Assembly: GCA_036346255.1 (NCBI GenBank)
Contig: JAYEVH010000317.1
Location: forward strand, 46,455-110,454
Source of the DNA: Ampelocalamus luodianensis
Taxonomy: Eukaryota; Streptophyta; Magnoliopsida; Poales; Poaceae
Direction of reading: 5' to 3'
DNA: 64,000 bases
Shown: positions 55,831 to 64,000 of the stretch, in pieces
Layout of the letters: each line of letters opens with the position of its first letter
Numbering within the stretch: the first letter of the stretch is position 1
Translations under genes and position numbers: made by a program
The notes under the pieces: model-generated
Seen by the model: the letters and a program-made list of their open reading frames with translations, nothing else
What the model was told of the DNA's origin: nothing
Databases searched by the model: none

Positions 55831-56230
55831 AAGTTAACAATAGCGGAAAACACGAAGTCGACAACCCACTGCAAATAACACTAACAAAGACAAAACAAAT
55901 ACAAGACTTTTAAGTTACAAAACCAATTGACAAAAGTTAGATACTAGCAAACTCATACATATCTTACCCTTACGCTCCCACAAATTTTAATTAGACTAAT
56001 TCTCTATGGTTCTCCCAAAGTGATTCTCACTGTAGTAATTATCTTTTGAAAGGAAAGAGAGAAACCAAGTTTTAAACTCAAATTAGAGTAAGATGAGAGT
56101 AGAAGGCTAAGATAGGTAAGGAGTAAAATCGAGAATCTGCCTAGGTTTTCATAAACCCTTTTATACTTTGAAATTAAGCTTTTCAAAATATCCTAAGGAC
56201 GACTATGCTTGGGTTACTACGGTCGAGAAT

Positions 56231-56243
56231 GGCTCGATACCAA
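56231..56243 (-). other. Primer-binding site of element C, missing one base
   Basis: On the minus strand it reads TTGGTATCGAGCC, with the same one-base loss in the CAG triplet as element A. It lies 3 bp from the LTR. Confidence 0.75.
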
Positions 56244-56246
56244 CTT

Positions 56247-59200
56247 TGTGAGGACCCCAGTTTATTTGGCTTGTAATGTAACCAACCACCGGTCCTAGCG
56301 GCACAAATCAAATAATCGATCCTCGAGATATGTATACTCCCGAAAGTATACACACCTCGGTACAAAATTAGACATCAACTCCATTCCAAACATAGAGTCC
56401 AAACACTACACTACCAAGCGGAAGATAAACAAATAGTAGTGTTATTACGGACAAAGGCCGATGGACCACAAGGTACAAACATAACAAAGAAAAGACAGCG
56501 AGCAAAAGCGCCATAAGATGGCTATAAACAAAGCCAATCGGTGTGCCTTCAACCCACAAGGCATCGGCCAGGACCGCCAAGTCTAGTCGCCCACGAAGCG
56601 GCAACAGACTCACGAAGTGAGGCCCTTGGGCTCACCTTCTTCCTCTGCAACAAAAACATTAAGCAAAGCACACGAGTACAAAGATTGTCTTTGTACATGA
56701 AGGCTGACGTGTGAACTAGCGGACCTATTCATATGCTACATGCGAGGCTTATTTGGTGGAGGTCATATGTTTCATTTGCATAAAGCCAATTTTCATTTGC
56801 AATAAGGTAATCAGCTTTAAAGGCAAGTTTGCAATTCATTTATAAGATTGAAATAACAAAGTAAGGATATTAATAACAAAAGCGAAAGATAAACAACCTA
56901 GAAGTGACTATCCCAATAGTCACCCCAACAATAGCACGAATCCCATTCGTACCACCCATCAAGTTTTAATTTAAATGTTGTAGTCTAGTTCTTACGGGCG
57001 TATCGAGCGTGTCCATAACCTAGGACGAGGCTATTCGAATAGTTTTAACCCTGCAGGTGTACCAATGTACCCACACTTCATCGCCTTTAAGCCAAAGCAC
57101 ACTTAGAAGGTATGCTTGTACAGCTAAGTCCTCGAGACTTTTCCAATATTGTGTATTAACTCTGAGCCGCTCGTATGGATAGAAACCCATACGCTTACAT
57201 GGTAAGCCGAAAAAGACAACTACCCACTCGGGATAAAGCTTTTGGACAACTACCATGCTCCCACCTCCATCCCTCCTGCGACCTCCTGCGACCTGAGCCA
57301 ATACACGCCAAAGTACTAGGTCAAGAGAGGTCTCATAAACTCTAGTGTGGTTAGCACGCAAAATGCTCGATCACGGTGGCGCAAGTAACTCGGTCCTTAA
57401 GCGGACTGGGCACCTTTCAGTACACCCAACAGATCACACCAATCTTACCATTGTGCCCAAGTCTAAATCATTTTTGTTTTCATTTTTAATTTTGCAATTA
57501 AACATAGCAGAAATGCTAAAACATAAAGTTATAGTAAATTTTGTGTGATCAAGGTTCTGAAACTAAAGTCGATAACCGCCTTGATTCACCGATAGCTAAG
57601 CATGTCTAAGCAAGTTGACCGGATCTACTAAGTGATAAGAGATCATCCAAGCGATCTCTAATCACAAACAAATAACAGGCTCGAGTAGTAGAGATCAATA
57701 TTTTGTCTACGGATATGCAATACTGATTTAACTAATCAATTTAACACAAATTAAGCAATGCATACATACAATTGAAACAAAATATTAGACTTGAAAATCT
57801 GGGATTATCATGATCAAGCGCTTGCCGTTCTTTGTTGCTCAATATGTTGCGGAGGATCGTTCTCGTGGTTGCCGCAAATATCAACCTAGCGATAAAGCAA
57901 TGAATAAGAGCGAATAACACCGACCAAACTCAAAAATACAACAACAAACAAACATGCTAAAACTCATCAAAGACTTAAGCATGATATAACAAAATTTTAG
58001 AAACAGAGAACAAATCATTTTAAGATATTAAGAATTTTCTATGAATTTTCTAGCTAAAAACACATCAAAACAATAGTTAATTACTTAACAAATTTTCATG
58101 AGCAGAAACATAGCTATAACCTACTCGATAATTAGTACACTAAGAAAGAAAATTTACAAAAATGGTTTCACTGATTTGGACAATTATTGAAAAAGATATA
58201 CATTTTCTAATTTAGAAGATACATAAAACATCATTTAATTAATTAACCGATTTTTGCTACAGAGACAAGATGAAACTAATTTTATTAAGTAGTACACTTA
58301 AAATGAAAATTAACAAAGTGGTTTCATGCAATTTGGATAAAATTTGAATTAGTTATGCATTTTACAAGTTTAATTGAATTAATGATTCAACAGAAAAACA
58401 CAAACGAAATACTAAATCATTTCCGAAATCTATAATGCATTTATTCCAATTGCACTCACGACCGGCTAGCCTCGCCATCGCAGCGGGCGCGCATCGCCGA
58501 CCAGGCGGCCCAACGCCGAGGCGACGTCGGCGTATTCAAATAATGCGCCGGCTTTAACAATCGCAATCCAACACATCCGCTCAGCGATAATACGTTTCGA
58601 CAGAGAACGTATCACGATGTTTACACAATTCTTAGCGGCATTTGGGACCCACATGGCAGCGACACAGGAAAAACATAACGGTTGGATTAGGATTTCCTAA
58701 ACTCACTTAACGAGAGGGCCCACAAGTCGAGACTCGGACTAAACAAGATTAGCGCTAAACTAACTCCACCGTGCTCACCGGCGCACACGGGGCAGCGGCG
58801 CGGCGCGCGATGGATCACGTGATCGGTGGGGTTCAAAATGAGCGAGTGATACCTTAAGTTCACGAGACTCCGCGAACCGCATGATAAGCGGTGGCTGGAG
58901 TGCGATGGTCGCCGAGACGAGCCGCGGCGGCGGAGGCGAGAAGAGGATGCGGCTTCCACGGAGATGGCGTTACGAGCGGCGAGATGCCGAGAACGCGCGC
59001 GCGCCGCCGCCGGCGCCAGAAGGATAAGCCCACGGCCTTGATGACGGAGGAGGCGGTGGCGCCCGGAATCGGCGGCGGGCTGCCGAGCTTCCGGAGAAAG
59101 CGTCGCGAAGCCTCGAGAAGCACCAAAGAGTGAAACAACGTTCTGATTAGACTTCGGTGGTCGATTGCGATCGCCAGGACTTAATATCGTGGTCGAGACT

Positions 59201-60302
59201 CACCGAGCGCGATTTAGCTTTCGCGCGGCCGAGATCACCGAGGCGGAGGCGATAAACACGCTCCGGCGATACCGCTGAACGCCGATGGCTCGGGATGGGC
59301 AAAAGCAGTGCGGAGGAGAGTGGATCGCGATGGAAGGTTCTTTGGCGCGCGGCGGCGCTAACGCGGCGGCGCTACGCCGGGTTCTTCTGCGGCAAACAGA
59401 ATCGGGCGGAGAAGGCGAGAGAGCGAAGAAGCGGAGAACGAACAAGTGCGGTGAAGTTATAAAGCTCGCGAAGCCGAGAGGACACGCGTCCCCGGCGTGG
59501 CGCGGCGGCTGCGTGGCGCATGCGTGGCGGCGGCGCGCTCGGCGCAACGGAGAAAACAATCGGGGCCAGCGAGTGGGGATGCGCTTGCGGCGGCGTGTTG
59601 AAGCGGCGGCCGAGTCAGCTTGATCAAGGATCCGGCCGTTGGATCCGAGATGGGCCTGATCGAGATCTGTATGCATTCGGACGGTCGAATGCATACGCGG
59701 CGTGGATCGTTCGATTTGCATCGGATAGTCGGGATTGGCGGTGCAGCTAGTTAGCGCGGCCAGAGTCAGAAGCGCGGTCGGACTCAAGTCGAGCTTAGGT
59801 TCGAGCGGAGGAACAGTGATTCAGATTTGAATTAGAAAGACAGAGAAGGTTTGGGGAATTGTTAGAGGTAGCTCTGAGCTCCAAAATTCTGAAATTTTAT
59901 GGTAGCTTCCTGGGACAGAGGCAACCTTGTGTAAATTTTCCAGAAATTTTCATGCACTAGATTTTCCCAAGAAAATTCACAAGCTGCTGTCCATAGTTTG
60001 ACCAGATTTTCAAACCAATTTGACTTGGCTATTTGAAATAGCAAACAAAATCTAAAAATTGTGAAATAATTCAGGAGGTAGATAAGATGATCAAGATGCT
60101 AGGAAAAATATTTGCAGATGATGATCACAAGTTTGAAGGCTAATAATTTGATGACAACAATTTCCAATCACAAGAATTAACTTCTAGAAAATTGGAAATT
60201 GCTAGGAAAATTTGGAAAACTTCCAAATGATTTGAAGAGACAACAAAGTTTTTATTTCTCCTCAAAATTTTACATTTGAAATACAAACCCTAAGTTAGGG
60301 CT
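56247..60302 (-). repeat. Family C LTR, right copy (5' LTR)
   Basis: TGTGAGGACCCC to TTAGGGCT, about 50 bases shorter than the left copy because of many tiny deletions. The last six bases are replaced by ATTCTG. It is otherwise colinear with 47395-51503. Confidence 0.9.
57031..57057. other. Twin-palindrome module, copy 8 (family C LTR)
   Basis: CTATTCGAATAG (57031-57042) and CCCTGCAGG (57049-57057), 6 bp apart, with one terminal G lost. Confidence 0.8.
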
Positions 60303-60474
60303 ATTCTGAGAGCCTTCTAGCGATCTTCGAGTTCCACCGTGAAAGATCGGGCAACCCGCAGTTCAATCTCGCCTCAAGGTTGATCCATCAAGTGTACTAA
60401 GCAGGAGTAATGACCATGCTTGTGGTTGGCGGTTATTGTGTCTATTACTTTGGCACAAGGTTCTTGTCCTACAC
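60303..60474. other. Short non-repeat stretch between elements C and D
   Basis: 172 bp with no frame of note. It could be the continuation of the LTR-like region 46640-47394 (left flank ending GACGACGC, here starting near CTGAGAGCC) once element C is removed. It ends CTACAC before the family D LTR. Confidence 0.35.
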
Positions 60475-61235
60475 TGAGGACCGGAATATTTAACTAGTAA
60501 CACTTAACCTCCAATTGGTTCTAGCGTTACTAATTAAACATTCTAAGCCTCGATGGACATATGCTTCCCGAAGCGCAGCATATGCACATCATCACAAAAT
60601 TACACATCAATTCCATACACATACATCACTAAGTTCAACAACGACATACATAAAGTAAGTTATTACAAAAGAGAGCCGATAGGCCAAATAGAACAATATA
60701 CAAGAATGACAGTGAGCAAAGCGCCATAAGATGGCTAGAACAAAAGTCGGCCGGTTAGCCACACACCCACAAGGCAACCGGCCAGGGCCGCTAAGCTAGT
60801 CGCCATAAGCTACCACAATCTGACTCACAAAGTGAGGCCTTGAGACTCACCTTCCTCCTCTGCAACAAAACAATTAAGCATAACAGCGAGTACAAAGATT
60901 GTCTTTGTACACTTAAAGGCGACGTGTGGAATAGCAGACCTATTCATAAACTACATGCAAGCTTATTTAGGTGGAGGTCATATGTCTCATTTTGCATGAA
61001 GCCAACTTTATTTGCAATAATGTAATACATTTTAAAAGCAAGTTTGCAAATTTATTTTGTTATCAAAGTATGATAAGTAAAGATACATACAAGTAACCAC
61101 ACGGAAGTGACTATCCCAATAGTCACCACAACATAACACGAATCACGATTCGTACCACCCATCGAGTTTTAATTTAAAGGTTGTAGTCTAACTCTTGAAA
61201 GACCTTGCCAAGCGTGTCCATAACCTAGGGCGAGG

Positions 61236-61263
61236 CTATTCGAATAGTTTTAACCCTGCAGGG
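61236..61263. other. Twin-palindrome module, copy 9 (family D LTR)
   Basis: CTATTCGAATAG (61236-61247) and CCCTGCAGGG (61254-61263), 6 bp apart, both perfect. Confidence 0.85.
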
Positions 61264-62769
61264 TGTACCAATGTACCCACACTTGAGGCCTTCAAGCCAC
61301 AAGCACACTCTGAGAAAGGTATGCAGGCCCGCTAAGTCCTACGAGACATTTCCAATCTTGTGTATTAACTACGAGCCGCTCGTATGGATAGAAACCCATA
61401 CGCTTACATTGCAAGCGAAAGACAACCACCCGTTACGGGGAAACCTTCGGACACTACAATCTCCCACCTCCATCCCTCCTGCGACTCCCTGCGACTCGAG
61501 CCAATACACGCATAAAGTACTAAGTCAAGAGAGGTTCCATACCCTCTAATGTGGTTATGCGCTAAAATGCTTAGTTTAGTGTAACAAGATGTTCGGTCCT
61601 TGTTGACCGGGCACCATTCGATCACACCCAAAATCACACCATCTTACCATTGTGCCCAAGTCTAAATCATTTTGTTTTAGGTTTTAGTTTTCATAAGTAG
61701 ACATGGCACAAGGTGGAAATAATAAATCATAATAAGTTTTGTGTGATCAAGGTTATCGACAAGTCGATAACCGCCCATTTCTACCGAAACTAAGCATGGC
61801 TAAGCAATTAATTAAGTAAACTACTAAGTGGCGAGAGCCCATCCATGAACTCTAAATCACGACCAGTAACCTAGGCTCATGGTAGTAGAGGATAATCATT
61901 TGCTAAGGAAATGCATCTACTAGGCCAACTATTAAAACAAAGTAGCAATGCATACATAGAATTTGTAATCAACATAAATACTTAAGATCTTGGGATTAAC
62001 ATGATCAAACTTCTTGCCTTCTTGCTGTTGCTCAATTTGTTGGAGGGTCGCTCTCGGGGTTACACATAAATGTCGAATCCTAGCGAAAAGGCAAAAAGAA
62101 CCAAGAACAACCAATAAGACTAGCAACACTTAAACAAAAGAGCAAGCAAAAATTATCCAAATACAACGAAATTTATACACAAGGTAGAATACAAATATAC
62201 CAAGACATAGAAACTGGAAAAAACTAATTTGGATTTGTGGCGCATAAAAGATATTCCTTAAAAACTCATTTTTAGCCATAATTAGCACTGTAGCAAAAAT
62301 ATTTTCTAGAAAGATTTTGAAGCTGAAATTTTTATGGTAGCTACCTACTGGTATAGTGGTAACCCATATAAAATTTTAGGTCATTTGGAGTTAAGATGAT
62401 TTAGTTATGATTTTTCTAAGTTCTACAACTAGCATATATCATTCCTCGGAACATGAATAAAGACAAAGCCTAGATCAATTTAAAGCATGTCTATAGGCCA
62501 AATTTACCAGGTTGAGTTTGCTCACTTTGCAACTACTGAGAGGAAGTTATGTGGTTTACAAATTTTTCATGAATTTCTAGACCTCATTTTCACTTAAACA
62601 AGCTCATGCTATTTAAATCATTTCTGCTACAACACAGGGCCTAATTTCATTCTCAGATTAAAGTTCATACCATAACAAAGCTACAAGAATGGAATCATTC
62701 AAAAAGAGTTAAAATGACAAAGTTATGCACTTTTGAAATTTGAAACGACAAAGACTTAGAAACTTTGAG

Positions 62770-63850
62770 CTCTCGGGAGGTCCAAGCGGCTGGAAGACAA
62801 GGGAGGTCGTGGGCCGTTAGATCAAGGTCAGACGGCTCTGAGCCTCCGAAGCAGCGGCGCACAAGACCTCCTCCCTTGCAGGGGAGAGTGCGGATCGTTG
62901 AATCGATCCAACGATCACGACGGTAGCGATGCCACGCCGCCGCAAGGAGGTCTCTGGCGCTGCGAGAGGTCGTGACCGTCCGATCGAGATCTGGCGGTCC
63001 CGAGCACTAGGGAGATCCTAAGGCTTTAAATCCAAGGAAAGAGGTCGGGACGGTCGATTCTCCGAGAGGAGGTCCCAGCGGTCTAGATCTCCGAGAGAGG
63101 TCCTACGGCTAAATCCACGGAAGGAGGTCTAACCCGTTAGATCTAAATCTAACGGTTTAGACCGAGGAGGAGGTCTAACGCTGCTCGATCCAAGGAGGAG
63201 GTCTCAGGCGGTCAAGATCTCGAGAGGAGGTCTTGATCGGCCAGGATTGACACGAGGAGGTCTTGGATGACCAAGATCTTCTGGGGAGGTCCCAAGCGAT
63301 AGTGTTTTATCGGGAGGGATACGGGCGGCTCATTAGGCCTAGGGAGGTCTTGAGCGGTCCGAGAACAGCGGAGAGGAGAGTCTGAGCGCTAAAGGTTTTA
63401 CAAAAGAGATCTGCGCTCGGATCTAACTTGGGAGGTGCGACGGCTAAGATCGAGGTTGGGGAGGTCATGAGGTTTTCTAACAAAGACAGGGGTGCTCTTT
63501 TTGCAAAGAGGACCTCGAGGAGATCTTTCACAAAGAGGACCCCGGGAGGTCTTGAAGGTGGTTTTACAAAAATGACCTCGAGGAGGTCTTTTTGCGAGAG
63601 TGGTCCTAGTGGCTCAGGATGGAGTTCAAGAGGTCTTAAGCGGCTAGGATTTAACCGGGGAGGTCTAGTGCGATAAGGGCTTTACGGGAAAGATCTAAAG
63701 GTCGAGATCTAATCACCGGGAGGTCCTCAGCTGGTTAGATCGACCCAAAGAGGTCCTAGGACTTAGAACTTTCGCGAAACCCACCTATGGCGAGATCTAA
63801 CACAGGGTGGTCTTGCGGCTATGAATACGCGCCGGGAGGTCGGGGCTTTA
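62770..63850 (-). repeat. Degenerate minisatellite in the family D LTR
   Basis: A core GGAGGTC(T/C) followed after a few bases by GCGG(C/T) and then AGATCT or AGGATT recurs more than 20 times at intervals of roughly 35-45 bp, with varied spacers. Variants with TTTTACAAA and GAGGACC appear at 63400-63590. Units are diverged, so the array is old. The short frame at 63428-63676 follows the repeat and is not a gene. Confidence 0.7.
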
Positions 63851-64000
63851 GAAGGCACGCGTGTTATGCGGCAAGCGCATTAATGGCGACCCCGAGACAA
63901 CATTAATGCCAATCATTGCATCACGGATCCTGTCCAGAAGTCGACACGCACAAGCGCGCGAGCACCTAAGCGAGCTCACCGCGGCGGACGAGGACCTTGC

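Larger units (their letters stand above)
47395..60302 (-). mobile_element. Family C Ty3/gypsy chromovirus, full length, 12.9 kb
   Basis: LTRs at 47395-51503 and 56247-60302 (about 4.1 kb each) flank a 4.7-kb interior with gag, protease, RT, RNase H, integrase and chromodomain on the minus strand. A polypurine tract (AGGGGGAGATT on the minus strand, 51504-51514) and a primer-binding site (56231-56243) sit in the right places. The left flank is GACGC. The right LTR lacks its last bases (GTTACA), and CTGAGAGCC follows, so the duplication cannot be confirmed. The coding part has many more frameshifts than element A. Confidence 0.9.
60475..64000 (-). repeat. Family D giant LTR, minus orientation, cut by the window edge
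   Basis: Starts TGAGGACCGGAATATTTAAC and is the reverse complement of 62-2440 up to about 62790. It continues to the window end with a GC-rich block that includes a minisatellite. Landmarks: acceptor-like TTGTTGCAG|AGG (reverse, 60858), the twin palindrome, a GCATGGCTAAGC box near 61795 and a GC donor near 62019. At least 3.5 kb long; the other end is outside the window. Confidence 0.8.

Noticed and set aside
62770..63850. CRISPR-like array
   Set aside because: Repeat units are diverged and spacers uneven, the genome is a plant nuclear genome and the array lies in an LTR.

Overview
This window looks like heterochromatic, gene-poor DNA from a grass (monocot) nuclear genome. The reasons are a CYP71-type plant cytochrome P450 with the usual two-exon layout, plant Ty1/copia and Ty3/gypsy chromovirus retrotransposons primed by initiator-methionine tRNA, and captured fragments of plant nuclear genes. 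I cannot fix the species. Nothing bacterial, viral or CRISPR-like is present, and no complete, clearly functional host gene is visible.

Layout, using my own family letters. Positions 1-61 are the tip of a family C LTR. 62-2440 is a family D LTR (plus orientation). 4380-6757 is the end of a family B giant LTR, followed by a tRNA primer-binding site and a decayed gag-like frame (6971-7621); more LTR pieces reach 9904. 11280-11528 and 26962-27890 are the two halves of a broken copia element. They are split by a complete 15.4-kb family A chromovirus (11529-26961, minus strand, about 5-kb LTRs, TSD ATGAG). 27891-30091 holds a CYP71-type P450 pseudogene (28025-29936, minus) and the exon-2 stub of a second P450.

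That stub is interrupted by an unusual LTR retrotransposon (30092-37887, plus, TSD GTCAT). It has no gag or pol of its own but carries pieces of at least three host genes: a PTB-type RRM, a mitochondrial chaperonin CPN60 and a pentatricopeptide-repeat protein. An Ale/Retrofit-type copia element with apparently identical LTRs (31341-36094, minus) sits inside it. 37888-45049 is old P450-cluster DNA, with a duplicated upstream region and a gutted P450 remnant, split by a 4.76-kb family B solo LTR (40080-44842, TSD ATATA). 45050-47394 holds another LTR fragment, an orphan 198-codon frame and a TATA-containing LTR-like stretch. That stretch is interrupted by a family C chromovirus (47395-60302, minus, about 4.1-kb LTRs, frameshifted gag-pol). 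The window ends in a family D LTR (60475-64000, minus) that contains a degenerate minisatellite.

Three observations cut across the features. (1) The giant LTRs of all the families share a module of two adjacent perfect palindromes with compensatory changes, lying inside what looks like a conserved LTR intron. (2) Paired LTR copies and primer-binding sites differ mainly by small indels at CAG/CTG/CCG sites, often turning CTG into TCG. This suggests basecalling artefacts at CHG-methylated cytosines, so many frameshifts in elements A and C may not be real. (3) The P450 cluster has been dismantled by duplication, loss and repeated retrotransposon insertion.
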